From positions 742,001 through 806,000 of the forward strand of contig NZ_CP015125.1 in NCBI RefSeq assembly GCF_001653755.1: DNA of 64,000 bases. The letters are read 5' to 3'. Source of the DNA: Dokdonia donghaensis DSW-1 (GTDB taxonomy: Bacteria > Bacteroidota > Bacteroidia > Flavobacteriales > Flavobacteriaceae). Of the stretch, positions 7,616 through 16,575 are shown one piece after another. The position numbers and the translations under genes are program-made. The notes below the pieces were generated by a model. It was not told the origin of the DNA. It made no database searches and worked only from the letters and a program-made list of their open reading frames with translations. Each line of letters begins with the position of its first letter. The stretch's first letter is position 1.

Positions 7616-9108
7616 TGTCATTAAAGTCTTTTGGCGCAAAAATATTTGCCTCATACATTGCGGGTAAAATAAAAAAGTGGGCAGATAACCCTTTAGAAAC
7701 TCAACAAAAGGTTTTTGAGAAGCTCATAGATGCTGCGCAGTATACAAACTTTGGTAACGATCACCATTTTGATAAAATAAAAACCCATCAAGATTTTGTA
7801 AAACACGTACCCATAAGAGATTATGAAGCGCTTAAACCTTATGTAGATAAGATGGTTGCTGGCGAGGCAGACGTTTTATGGCCTGGAAAGCCCTTGTACT
7901 TTGCAAAAACATCTGGTACTACATCTGGTGTAAAGTATATACCTCTCACAAAAGATAGTATGAAGACGCACCCTAACAGTGCGCGTAATGCCATATTATC
8001 ATATATCGCAGAGACGGGTAATACTAGCTTTGTAGACGGTAAAATGATTTTTTTACAAGGAAGCCCCATAATGACCGAAAAAAACGGCATCAAGTTAGGG
8101 CGTCTATCTGGTATAGTAGCTCACTATGTGCCTAATTATCTTCAGAAAAATAGACTTCCTAGCTTAGAGACTAATTGTATAGAAGATTGGGAGCATAAGG
8201 TAGATAAGATTGTAGAGGAGACTATAGATCAAGATATGACCCTTATAGGAGGGATTCCGCCGTGGGTACAGATGTATTATGAGCGTCTTATCCAGAAGAG
8301 TGGTAAAACTGTGGGAGAGCTCTTTAAAAACTATCAACTCTTTGTGTATGGTGGGGTAAATTATGAGCCATACCGTCGCAAGCTAGAAGACCTTATAGGG
8401 AGAAGTGTAGACAGTATTGAGTTATATCCTGCAAGTGAAGGGTTTTTTGCCTTTCAAGACTCACAGACTGAGAAAGGAATGCTCTTGCAGCTAGATAACG
8501 GAATTTTTTATGAGTTTATAAAAGCAGATGAGTTTTTTAACGAAAACCCTACAAGAATAACCATCAAAGATGTACAGCTAGATGTAAACTATGTAATGAT
8601 TATATCTACCACTGCTGGCCTTTGGGCTTATAATATAGGCGATACAGTAATATTTACCAGTCTCAAACCCTATCGAGTGATGGTCTCTGGACGTATCAAG
8701 CACTTTATTTCGGCATTTGGGGAGCACGTGATAGGTAAAGAAGTAGAGCAGGCTATGCTTGAGGCATCTGCAGGTACAGATATCAAGGTGACCGAGTTTA
8801 CCGTGGCACCACAGGTAGCACCACAATCTGGACTGCCTTATCACGAGTGGATGATAGAATTTGAAAATGAGGGGATGGGAGATTTAAACGCTTTCGCGAA
8901 AGCGCTAGACACCTCACTACAAGCTCAAAATTCTTACTACTTTGATCTTATAGAGGGTAAAGTACTACAACCTCTTAAAATAACGAGAGTGGCAAAAGAC
9001 GGCTTTAATGAATATATGAAATCACAGGGAAAACTGGGGGGACAAAACAAGATCCCAAGACTCTCAAATGATAGAAAAATAGCAGACCTTCTTGCAGTAA
9101 AGCAGTAA
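7615..9108 (+). CDS. GH3 family (auxin-responsive-type) acyl-adenylating enzyme
   Basis: Member of the ANL adenylating superfamily first known from plant GH3 proteins, which conjugate acyl acids to amino acids. The bacterial substrate is unknown. Seen: ATP-binding AKTSGTTSGVKYIPLT (about residues 98-113), the middle motif ELYPASEGFFAFQ, the IGDTV motif and a C-terminal GRIKHFISAFGEHV. The 497-aa length is close to the family norm. It is coupled to the M23 gene upstream. AFAKA near residue 429 comes from the dispersed palindrome at 8889-8904. Family call sure; reaction unknown. Confidence 0.9.
   Translation: MSLKSFGAKIFASYIAGKIKKWADNPLETQQKVFEKLIDAAQYTNFGNDHHFDKIKTHQDFVKHVPIRDYEALKPYVDKMVAGEADVLWPGKPLYFAKTSGTTSGVKYIPLTKDSMKTHPNSARNAILSYIAETGNTSFVDGKMIFLQGSPIMTEKNGIKLGRLSGIVAHYVPNYLQKNRLPSLETNCIEDWEHKVDKIVEETIDQDMTLIGGIPPWVQMYYERLIQKSGKTVGELFKNYQLFVYGGVNYEPYRRKLEDLIGRSVDSIELYPASEGFFAFQDSQTEKGMLLQLDNGIFYEFIKADEFFNENPTRITIKDVQLDVNYVMIISTTAGLWAYNIGDTVIFTSLKPYRVMVSGRIKHFISAFGEHVIGKEVEQAMLEASAGTDIKVTEFTVAPQVAPQSGLPYHEWMIEFENEGMGDLNAFAKALDTSLQAQNSYYFDLIEGKVLQPLKITRVAKDGFNEYMKSQGKLGGQNKIPRLSNDRKIADLLAVKQ
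8889..8904. repeat. Dispersed palindrome, exact copy
   Basis: CGCTTTCGCGAAAGCG in the GH3 gene, read as A-F-A-K-A (context NAFAKAL). Confidence 0.95.
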
Positions 9109-9171
9109 CTTGCTTGTACCGAGGCTAGATAGTCTATGCCTTGCAAGGGGTGAGATGTAAATACTAATCAT

Positions 9172-9179
9172 TACCTTTG
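9172..9179 (+). promoter_or_regulatory. Putative -7 promoter box for the 9189 gene
   Basis: TACCTTTG, an exact TAnnTTTG match, ends 9 nt before the ATG at 9189. Confidence 0.5.
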
Positions 9180-9188
9180 ACCTTTAAT

Positions 9189-10874
9189 ATGAGTATATTA
9201 AAAAAACAAGGGCGTACAAGAGCACAAGAGAGTAGCAGCGCCATCGAAAGGATGTATATCACAATGCGTCACCTCTTTAATAGAGGGTTCTACAAACCAA
9301 TGGGTGTTTCTGGAGAAACATTACGTGAAGCACTATTAATCTTAAGACCAGAAATTTACGGTACTATAGCAGAAGAAAAAGTCGAGCTAGACGGACTTCT
9401 TTATGTAATAGACAGACTTCCAGAGGGAATAGAGGAGTGTAGATTTATTAATCTTACTAGCGACGAGGGGTATAAAAATAGCCACTTTGAGCCTATTGTA
9501 CCGGCTAAGCGCCGCCGTAATTGCTATCGTATAGATGAAGAACAGATGAACATCGAGATTACTCGTGGTCGTTCTGAGATATATGATATCCTTACCCACA
9601 TTACGTTTCTTTTTATAGAATCTCACAAAATAATGAAGCGTGTACTCATCAATGATGAGGGAGCGGTTATACGTGACTGGGAGAAGTTAGAAAAAGCTGT
9701 TTTAGATAATGATGATCTTGACCAGAAGGGTTGGGAAATCGCTATGACCCACACAGCAAACATTTTAGGAAGAACCTTTGCAGAGGTAAGTAGTATTGCT
9801 CCAGAGTTTAATACAAGAACAAATAACAAACGCTTTTTACAAATCATATACTGGCTAGGTAAACTGGCTATTGCAGAGGTTTTAAAAGAAAACAAGCGTA
9901 CGGTTACATTTAGCCCAGTGTTGCGTGAGCGACTAGGTCATCACATACACGGTGAGGTATGGGCAAATGATATTAAGGCTACCTTAAAACAACACGGTTT
10001 AATACACAGACCGTTACATATTATAAGTGCAAATATGCACTCTGTAATGAATACACTGTATGCCCCACTTGCTCTTAAGTCTGAGCTTCGCAAGAAGTCT
10101 AAACTCGACATTTATGAGATGCTTAGTAATAGCGGGAACAGTGCATTACGTAATAAAGTGCAAAAAGTAGCGTTACAAAACGGAATGATATACCTTCCGG
10201 ATGAAAGCGGAACGAATATTAACGTTCAGATTTTTGATATGTGTAAGCTTCCTGTTGCAGAAAATGATTTCTGTAAGAAGGAGATGAAAGATGAAGAACA
10301 TCCAGTAATTATTGTGATGGACTATGCCTTTGGAGAGCAAGCTTACGAAACTATGGAGGAGCTACTTAAACCATATCAAGATGGTGAGGAGAAGATATAT
10401 CTAGACGTAGATTCTATATCTATAATGGGTAAAGCCGGTATTCTTGAAGGAGGCAAGGGAGATCTTATGATACCTAGCGCACACCTTTTTGAAGGAACTG
10501 CAGATAATTATCCTTTTGAAAATGAATTGTCTAAAGAAGACTTTGAAGATAACGGACTTCTCGTTTTTGAAGGAGCAATGGTTTCTGTACTAGGTACATC
10601 ACTACAAAACAGGGATATCCTTAAATTCTTTCACGACAGTACGTGGAGCGTTATTGGACTAGAGATGGAAGGTGCTCATTATCAAAAAGCGATACAAGCC
10701 GCAGCAAAGTTGCGTAAGAGTATAAAGGAAACAGTAAAAGTGCGTTATGCATACTATGCTAGTGATAATCCCCTAGAAACAGGTAGTACACTAGCTTCTG
10801 GAGGATTAGGTACCACAGGCGTAAAGCCTACATACCTTATCACAGAAAAAATACTGGATCAATTATTCAAGTAA
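9189..10874 (+). CDS. Conserved protein with nucleoside phosphorylase/nucleosidase-like C-terminus (DUF6909-type)
   Basis: A 561-aa cytosolic protein, conserved in Flavobacteria as I recall (DUF6909); its function is not established. Residues about 1-350 are helical and not recognised. From about residue 375 the sequence resembles the PNP_UDP/MTA nucleosidase fold: PVIIVMDYAFGEQAYE, GKAGILEGGKGDLMIPSAH, LGTSLQNRD. It ends with GLEMEGAHYQKA (E492 and E494) and, 34 residues later, YASDNP (D526). This order matches the ME-E ribose-binding and catalytic S-D motifs of MTA/SAH and AMP nucleosidases. I infer a nucleotide- or nucleoside-acting enzyme built like AMP nucleosidase (N-terminal module plus PNP domain). 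ATG 9189 is preferred over TTG 9177, which overlaps the promoter box. It is probably monocistronic. Confidence 0.7.
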   Translation: MSILKKQGRTRAQESSSAIERMYITMRHLFNRGFYKPMGVSGETLREALLILRPEIYGTIAEEKVELDGLLYVIDRLPEGIEECRFINLTSDEGYKNSHFEPIVPAKRRRNCYRIDEEQMNIEITRGRSEIYDILTHITFLFIESHKIMKRVLINDEGAVIRDWEKLEKAVLDNDDLDQKGWEIAMTHTANILGRTFAEVSSIAPEFNTRTNNKRFLQIIYWLGKLAIAEVLKENKRTVTFSPVLRERLGHHIHGEVWANDIKATLKQHGLIHRPLHIISANMHSVMNTLYAPLALKSELRKKSKLDIYEMLSNSGNSALRNKVQKVALQNGMIYLPDESGTNINVQIFDMCKLPVAENDFCKKEMKDEEHPVIIVMDYAFGEQAYETMEELLKPYQDGEEKIYLDVDSISIMGKAGILEGGKGDLMIPSAHLFEGTADNYPFENELSKEDFEDNGLLVFEGAMVSVLGTSLQNRDILKFFHDSTWSVIGLEMEGAHYQKAIQAAAKLRKSIKETVKVRYAYYASDNPLETGSTLASGGLGTTGVKPTYLITEKILDQLFK

Positions 10875-10951
10875 TTTAAGAGTCTAAATTATAAACTGTA
10901 TTTTGGACCTTTAACGGCTTACAGACCACTAACGACCAAAATATAATACGT

Positions 10952-11944
10952 ATGAGCGATCATTACAATCAACCTGCAACTCAGCAGGAGATGGACCTTT
11001 CTGATATATTCTCTCTCATAGGCAGATTTATAAAAAACTGTATCTACTTCATATTTAGAATAGTAGATTTTATAATTAGAAAGTGGTGGATTATACTACT
11101 GCTTATAGTCGCAGGTATTGCCCTAGGTTACTTTACAAAGGGTGCAGCTTCATATGACGCAAATCTTTTACTTAAGACTAATTTTAAAAGTCAGTCGTAC
11201 GTTTATACTGCTATTAACCAGTTTAATAATAATCTAGCCGAAGGAGATACAGACTTTGTTATTTCTCTTGGTAAAGACCCATCTACCTTTGGTGTGGCGG
11301 CTGTAGAGGTTGCTCCCGTTGTAGAGGTACTTGATCTCATAGCGTATATAGGTGAGAATGATAGAGCTCTAGGCGAGATGACCCGTGAGTTTAAACTTGA
11401 AGATGATCGTGAGCTATTTGCTACAGATCGTTTTCTATCTACTTATAAATATCATAAACTCACCGTAGGGCTTAAAAGTGAGCAGGGTAAAGAAGATATA
11501 GCTAGCCTTATGAGCTTTATTAATGATCAACCCTTTGCACGCGAGCTAAAGGAAAAAGGTCTGGTAACTCATACTGAGTTTATTAAAAGCCAAGAGCAAT
11601 CTATAGAGCAGATTAATAGCCTTATAAATGCCTACAGTAAGGAAAACGGCCTATTAAATAGTACTAAAGAAGATGGTTTCTATTTTAATAATAGAAGTGA
11701 TAACATCTCAGATTTATTTGATGTAAAGACACTCTTACAAAGGAATTTAGAAGAGCTTAAAAATGATGATGTAAGCTACACAGATGTGGCTGTTATTGTA
11801 AGCGATATTCAAGCTTCTAGAGATACATCTATTCTAGATAATATGATTGTTATATACCCGCTATTATTTGTGATATTGTTTCTTTTTATTTCTGGCACAA
11901 TAAAGTTTTATAACTCATACAAAGCCGAAACATTAAATAATTAA
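10952..11944 (+). CDS. Wzz-like polysaccharide chain-length determinant / membrane adaptor
   Basis: First gene of the surface-polysaccharide cluster. Seen: 330 aa with a membrane segment at about residues 46-66 ([17 protein letters not shown]), a large periplasmic region and a second membrane segment near the C-terminus ([15 protein letters not shown]). This is the topology of Wzz/PCP proteins. There is no cytoplasmic tyrosine-kinase domain (no Walker A) and no proline-rich PCP signature that I can point to, so the call rests on topology and context. It probably sets or couples chain length for the Wzy product made by the genes downstream. It lies 20 nt before gmd. Confidence 0.7.
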   Translation: MSDHYNQPATQQEMDLSDIFSLIGRFIKNCIYFIFRIVDFIIRKWWIILLLIVAGIALGYFTKGAASYDANLLLKTNFKSQSYVYTAINQFNNNLAEGDTDFVISLGKDPSTFGVAAVEVAPVVEVLDLIAYIGENDRALGEMTREFKLEDDRELFATDRFLSTYKYHKLTVGLKSEQGKEDIASLMSFINDQPFARELKEKGLVTHTEFIKSQEQSIEQINSLINAYSKENGLLNSTKEDGFYFNNRSDNISDLFDVKTLLQRNLEELKNDDVSYTDVAVIVSDIQASRDTSILDNMIVIYPLLFVILFLFISGTIKFYNSYKAETLNN

Positions 11945-11964
11945 GAAACTCAAAAACGCACGTT

Positions 11965-13083
11965 ATGAGTCATAAAGTAGCATTAATCACAGGTGTCACA
12001 GGGCAAGATGGAGCTTATCTCAGTGAGTTTCTCCTTAAAAAAGGGTACGAAGTACACGGTATAAAACGTAGGACATCATTATTTAATACAGATAGAATAG
12101 ATCACTTGTATGAGGATCCTCATATAGATAACCAACGGTTTTTCTTGCATTACGGTGATCTTACAGATAGCACAAACCTCTTTAGAATTATACAAGAAGT
12201 ACAGCCAGACGAGATTTATAATCTAGGTGCTATGAGTCACGTTCAGGTTTCTTTTGAGATGCCTGAGTATACGGCAAATGTAGATGGCCTAGGTGCTTTA
12301 CGACTGCTAGAGGCCGTAAGGGCTTTAGGTTTAGAGAAGAAAACAAAAATCTATCAAGCATCTACCTCAGAGCTGTATGGTAAAGTCCAAGAGGTACCAC
12401 AAAGTGAGACAACACCTTTTTATCCTCGTAGTCCATATGCAGTAGCAAAGCTTTATGCATACTGGTCTACCGTAAACCATCGAGAGGCTTACGATATGTT
12501 TGCTTGCAACGGCATCTTATTTAATCACGAGTCACCGGTGAGGGGAGAGACTTTTGTTACTAGAAAAATCACTAGAGCAACCGCAAAGATTGCCTTAGGT
12601 CTTCAAGATAAAATGTATCTAGGTAATCTAGATGCAAAACGTGACTGGGGCCACGCAAAAGATTATGTACGTATGATGTGGATGATCTTACAAGCAGATG
12701 AACCAGAAGACTGGGTGATAGCTACAGGAGAGACAACAACTGTGAGAGACTTCATAAAAATGGCTTTTAAATATATAGGCGTCACCTTAGAGTTTACAGG
12801 TAAGGGAGTAGAAGAAAAAGGCAAAGTAGTCTCATCAAATAACCCTGAGTACCCGGTAAAAGAAGGTCAAGTAGTTGTTGAGGTAGATCCAAAATATTTT
12901 AGACCTACAGAAGTAGAGCTCTTAATAGGAGATGCGTCAAAAGCATATAATAAGTTAGGTTGGAAACCAGAGTACAAACTACAAGGACTTGTAGATGATA
13001 TGATGAAGAGCGACATCAAGCTAATGCAGAAGGACAGCTATCTTAAAGAAGGAGGGTATCAAACAATGAACTATTTTGAGTAG
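11965..13083 (+). CDS. gmd: GDP-mannose 4,6-dehydratase
   Basis: Short-chain dehydrogenase converting GDP-D-mannose to GDP-4-keto-6-deoxymannose, the first step to GDP-L-fucose. Seen: Rossmann motif [10 protein letters not shown] at the N-terminus, the RRTS NADP-binding segment, the catalytic STSELYG (T/E) and YAVAK (YxxxK). The 372-aa length is normal. Its end overlaps the fcl start by 8 nt, so the two steps of fucose synthesis are translationally coupled. Very sure. Confidence 0.97.
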   Translation: MSHKVALITGVTGQDGAYLSEFLLKKGYEVHGIKRRTSLFNTDRIDHLYEDPHIDNQRFFLHYGDLTDSTNLFRIIQEVQPDEIYNLGAMSHVQVSFEMPEYTANVDGLGALRLLEAVRALGLEKKTKIYQASTSELYGKVQEVPQSETTPFYPRSPYAVAKLYAYWSTVNHREAYDMFACNGILFNHESPVRGETFVTRKITRATAKIALGLQDKMYLGNLDAKRDWGHAKDYVRMMWMILQADEPEDWVIATGETTTVRDFIKMAFKYIGVTLEFTGKGVEEKGKVVSSNNPEYPVKEGQVVVEVDPKYFRPTEVELLIGDASKAYNKLGWKPEYKLQGLVDDMMKSDIKLMQKDSYLKEGGYQTMNYFE

Positions 13084-14137
13084 CACAATTATACCTAAAG
13101 AGGCAAAAATTTATGTTGCAGGCCATAGAGGCCTTGTGGGAAGTGCAATTGTAAAGGCACTTATTGCAAAGGGTTACACAAATATTGTGACGCGTACTCA
13201 CGAAGAACTAGATCTCACAGATACCCTTGCCACAGCAACATTTTTTAAAACAGAAAAACCGGCATATGTTTTTCTGGCTGCCGCAAAAGTGGGTGGCATC
13301 ATAGCAAATAATACGTACAGAGCAGATTTTTTGTATCTCAACCTTATGATACAAAACAACGTGATACACCAGAGCTACAAGCACGGAGTTGAAAAATTAC
13401 TCTTTTTAGGTAGTACCTGTATTTACCCAAAAAATGCACCACAGCCTATGCCAGAAGATGCGTTGCTCACAGGTACACTAGAGTATACAAATGAGCCCTA
13501 TGCCATTGCAAAAATCGCAGGAATCAAGCTTTGCGAGAGTTACAATCTTCAGTACGGGACAGATTTTCTATCGGTAATGCCCACTAATTTATATGGGTAC
13601 AATGATAATTTTGACTTTGAGAAATCACACGTATTACCCGCACTTATTAGAAAAATGCATCTTGCAAAACTCTTGTCAGAAGGTAAAAACGATGAGGTGT
13701 GTAAAGATCTAGAGGTTTCCGCTTTCGCGAAAGCGCAACCTATTCTAAAAAAGTTTGGAATCTCTGCCGAAAGTGTAGAGATATGGGGAACAGGTAGTCC
13801 TAGACGCGAGTTTTTATGGAGTCAAGATATGGCAGATGCCTGTGTACATATAATGGAGAAAACGAGCTTTGAACAAGTAAGAGGCGACAGTAATGAGGTA
13901 AGGAATACCCATATAAATATAGGTACAGGCATAGATATAAGTATAAAAGAGCTTGCTATGCTTATAAAAAGCACCGTAGGTTTTAAAGGTAAACTAGCTT
14001 TTGATACCTCAAAGCCAGACGGAACACCTCGTAAACTCACTAACGTAGATAAACTACACGAGCTAGGGTGGAAGCATACCGTAAACCTAGAAGAAGGTGT
14101 TGTAAACCTATACAACTGGTACTTAAAAAAGAAATAG
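13076..14137 (+). CDS. fcl: GDP-L-fucose synthase
   Basis: Epimerase/reductase finishing GDP-L-fucose from the Gmd product. Seen: Rossmann [11 protein letters not shown], the catalytic GSTCIYP and YAIAK (YxxxK), and ESYNLQYG and [11 protein letters not shown] typical of Fcl/WcaG. A TTG at 13076, overlapping gmd, is the only start that keeps the nucleotide-binding strand. Relative to the shorter E. coli type there is an extra stretch before [14 protein letters not shown] recall such an insert in Bacteroidetes Fcl, but here it includes AFAKA encoded by the palindrome at 13720-13735. Confidence 0.96.
   Translation: MSSTIIPKEAKIYVAGHRGLVGSAIVKALIAKGYTNIVTRTHEELDLTDTLATATFFKTEKPAYVFLAAAKVGGIIANNTYRADFLYLNLMIQNNVIHQSYKHGVEKLLFLGSTCIYPKNAPQPMPEDALLTGTLEYTNEPYAIAKIAGIKLCESYNLQYGTDFLSVMPTNLYGYNDNFDFEKSHVLPALIRKMHLAKLLSEGKNDEVCKDLEVSAFAKAQPILKKFGISAESVEIWGTGSPRREFLWSQDMADACVHIMEKTSFEQVRGDSNEVRNTHINIGTGIDISIKELAMLIKSTVGFKGKLAFDTSKPDGTPRKLTNVDKLHELGWKHTVNLEEGVVNLYNWYLKKK
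13720..13735. repeat. Dispersed palindrome, exact copy
   Basis: CGCTTTCGCGAAAGCG in fcl, read as A-F-A-K-A within a surface insert of the enzyme. Confidence 0.95.
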
Positions 14138-14143
14138 ATAAAT

Positions 14144-14177
14144 CTTAAAATTTTAAGTAGGTCTACTACTTAAAATT
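14144..14177. promoter_or_regulatory. Overlapping hairpins between fcl and wzx (possible attenuator)
   Basis: AATTTTAAGTAG (14149-14160) and CTACTTAAAATT (14166-14177) form a perfect 12-bp stem with a 5-nt loop. The first arm can instead pair with CTTAAAA just upstream (palindrome 14144-14157). These are three arms with two exclusive pairings. No T-run follows, so a plain terminator is less likely. Confidence 0.5.
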
Positions 14178-14243
14178 AATAAGCTAGAAGCAATTGCATT
14201 TTACAAGCGGTGTGTCAGACACGGTAGTTTTAATAAATCATAA

Positions 14244-15512
14244 TTGAGTATACTAAAATCCATAAAAGAGAGTGCTGCAGGCCGTAAGATGGCTGGCAAC
14301 TACGTTTCGCTACTGTTTATACAGGCGGCAAATATTCTGTTACCTCTTATGTTATTGCCTTACTTAGTACGCACACTAGGTGTAGAAAAATATGGACTTG
14401 TATTGCTGGCACAATCTTTTTGCACCATTTTATATGTGTTTGTAGAGTTTGGGTTTAACTTAAGTGCTACCCGCAGGATATCTATTCTCAAAGACAATGA
14501 CTCAGAAAAATCTCAAGTATTTTCGGCAGTGATATCTATTAAGTTATTGCTGGCTGTTGCAGTAGCGGTTGTGTATGCGATAATCATACTTACGTTTCCT
14601 AGGTTTAGGTTAGAGTGGGAGGTATATGCGTTAAGTTATGGTGTAGTAGTAGGGCAGGCATTGTTTCCAGATTGGTTTTTCCAGGGAATTGAGAAAATGC
14701 AGTTTATAGCAATACTCAATGTGCTTGCTAAAATCATTTTTACGGCTCTTATCTTCATTTTTGTACGTGAGGTGGGTGATTATAGCAATGTGCCATTATT
14801 CACCAGTATAGGCTTTCTTATAGCCGGAACCATAAGCTTTATCATAAGTCTCAAGTTTGTAAAACTCATTAAACCTTCAAAAAAGATGATGGGCGAACTT
14901 ATGTTAGAGAGTAAAAGCATCTTTGTGTCTAATATAGCTGCACGTCTTTTTAACTCTGCAAATGTGTTTATAGTGGGGATGATTGCTGGAGATGCTATTG
15001 CTGGTATATACGGTAGTTTTGAAAAGATTTTTACGGCGGCCAAAGGTTTCTTTTCTCCCATAATGCAAGCTGTATTCCCCTGGCTCTCTGTACAAGATGA
15101 GGCAAAGAGAAGAGCGAGTATACGTAAGATGGCGCCGGCTATCATAATACTGGCGGGTATTTTTATAACCATCATACTTATCTTTGGAGAAGATATTTTA
15201 CAACTGTTATTTGATGATCCCGCCATAACAGCTTATACAACTGCATTTAAGATATTATGTACTGCAACCGTTTTTGCAGGCCTTAATATGCTCATCCTTA
15301 CCTTATACTTACCTGCTGTAGGCGCCTATGTAAAGCGTATGAATATACTATTAATAGGAGGCGTTTTAAATGTATTGCTCGCCTGTTTACTGGTGTCCAT
15401 ATGGCCTATTTATGGTATTGTGATAGCAGTAGTTTTTACAGAATTAGCGCTAGCGTTATTAAGTTGGGTGTATTTCTTTAAACAGTCTAAACCCCAAACG
15501 TATGCCGTCTAG
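14244..15512 (+). CDS. Wzx-type flippase (polysaccharide repeat-unit translocase)
   Basis: Integral membrane protein predicted to flip undecaprenyl-linked repeat units to the periplasm. Seen: 422 aa with about 12 hydrophobic segments and the N-terminal NYVSLLFIQAANILLPLML plus PYLVRTLGVEKYGLVLLAQS, typical of the Wzx/RfbX branch of the MOP superfamily. The start is a TTG at 14244; an in-frame ATG at 14289 would still keep the first membrane helix. It is followed by a glycosyltransferase overlapping by 11 nt. Individual substrate unknown. Confidence 0.9.
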   Translation: MSILKSIKESAAGRKMAGNYVSLLFIQAANILLPLMLLPYLVRTLGVEKYGLVLLAQSFCTILYVFVEFGFNLSATRRISILKDNDSEKSQVFSAVISIKLLLAVAVAVVYAIIILTFPRFRLEWEVYALSYGVVVGQALFPDWFFQGIEKMQFIAILNVLAKIIFTALIFIFVREVGDYSNVPLFTSIGFLIAGTISFIISLKFVKLIKPSKKMMGELMLESKSIFVSNIAARLFNSANVFIVGMIAGDAIAGIYGSFEKIFTAAKGFFSPIMQAVFPWLSVQDEAKRRASIRKMAPAIIILAGIFITIILIFGEDILQLLFDDPAITAYTTAFKILCTATVFAGLNMLILTLYLPAVGAYVKRMNILLIGGVLNVLLACLLVSIWPIYGIVIAVVFTELALALLSWVYFFKQSKPQTYAV

Positions 15513-16575
15513 ACTTACCATTGTACAGACTGCATTACCAGATTATAGAGGAGGCTTCTATGATGAACTCTACAGATTACTGGACACAAATTTCTCACTA
15601 TATGGTGGAGCTCATTATTTTGAGCCGTCTGTACAGACAGACAATAGTATTTTACATAAAAAATTAGAAAACAAATTTATACTAGGGAATCGTTTTTTAT
15701 GGCAACGAGGAGTTAAACATCTAGCAGTAGAGCAAGGTATTGTTGTACTTGAGATGAACCCTCGCATATTGAGCAACTGGTGGTTATTATACAAACGGAA
15801 GTCTAAGGGGCTCAAAACCGTGTTGTGGGGTCACGCCTGGCCGCGAAAGGGTAAACATAGTCCTACAGATCGCTTGCGTCATAAAATGCGTAAACTAGCT
15901 TCTACCATCGTGGTGTATACTAAAAAACAGCAGGAAGAGCTACAAGAAAAAATGCCCGCAACACACATACTCGCCGCGCCTAACGCACTTATGAGTAGTG
16001 CAGTAATGAATGTCGCTGCAGGTAAACAACAACACCTTATTTATATAGGGCGATTAACTCCAGAAAAAAAACCACTCTTTTTAGTCCAAGCATTTAAAGC
16101 GTGTTTACCAGATCTCCCACCAGAAACAAAGCTTCTCATAGTAGGCGCTGGAGAAGAACAGTCTAAAATCGCTACATTTATAGAGAAACATCATCTTGAG
16201 AATCGTGTGGTTTTATATGGTCATATAAGCGACACAAAGGAGTTAGAACGACTTTATGCTTCAAGCTTGTTAAGTGTTTCGCCGGGTTATGTAGGTCTAT
16301 CTATTACCCAAAGTTTTGGTTTTGGTGTACCTATGCTTATCTCTCGTGATGAACCGCACTCACCAGAAATAGAGGCAGCAATAGAGGGCGATAATGTGGT
16401 GTTTTATGAGACAGATGATGTGGTACGCTTTCGCGAAAGCGTAAAAAAAATATTCTCAAACAGGGAAGAGTGGATTGAAAAAAGAGATGCAATCTCCACC
16501 TACTGTCGCGAGCGGTATACGGTAGAGGCAATGGCAATGGTGTTTTATAAACTTACACAAGACAATGATAGGTAG
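15502..16575 (+). CDS. GT4-type glycosyltransferase
   Basis: Predicted retaining glycosyltransferase (family GT1 of Pfam, CAZy GT4) adding a sugar to the lipid-linked repeat unit at the inner membrane. Seen: GT-B C-terminal half with LIYIGRLTPEKKPLFLVQAF, VGAGEEQSKI, and SVSPGYVGLSITQSFGFGVPM in place of the usual E-x7-E site. The donor site keeps SITQSFGFG, with Gln instead of Glu. The N-terminal half is acceptor-specific and gives no substrate clue. The 357-aa length is normal. The palindrome at 16426-16441 is read in its third frame (RFRES). It overlaps wzx and the Wzy-like gene on both sides. Confidence 0.88.
   Translation: MPSRLTIVQTALPDYRGGFYDELYRLLDTNFSLYGGAHYFEPSVQTDNSILHKKLENKFILGNRFLWQRGVKHLAVEQGIVVLEMNPRILSNWWLLYKRKSKGLKTVLWGHAWPRKGKHSPTDRLRHKMRKLASTIVVYTKKQQEELQEKMPATHILAAPNALMSSAVMNVAAGKQQHLIYIGRLTPEKKPLFLVQAFKACLPDLPPETKLLIVGAGEEQSKIATFIEKHHLENRVVLYGHISDTKELERLYASSLLSVSPGYVGLSITQSFGFGVPMLISRDEPHSPEIEAAIEGDNVVFYETDDVVRFRESVKKIFSNREEWIEKRDAISTYCRERYTVEAMAMVFYKLTQDNDR
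16426..16441. repeat. Dispersed palindrome, exact copy
   Basis: CGCTTTCGCGAAAGCG read as R-F-R-E-S in the glycosyltransferase; here it extends to the 20-bp palindrome TACGCTTTCGCGAAAGCGTA. Confidence 0.95.

Noticed and set aside
14780..15226. 148-codon open frame antisense to wzx
   Set aside because: Shadow of the membrane-protein codons on the other strand; no recognisable protein.
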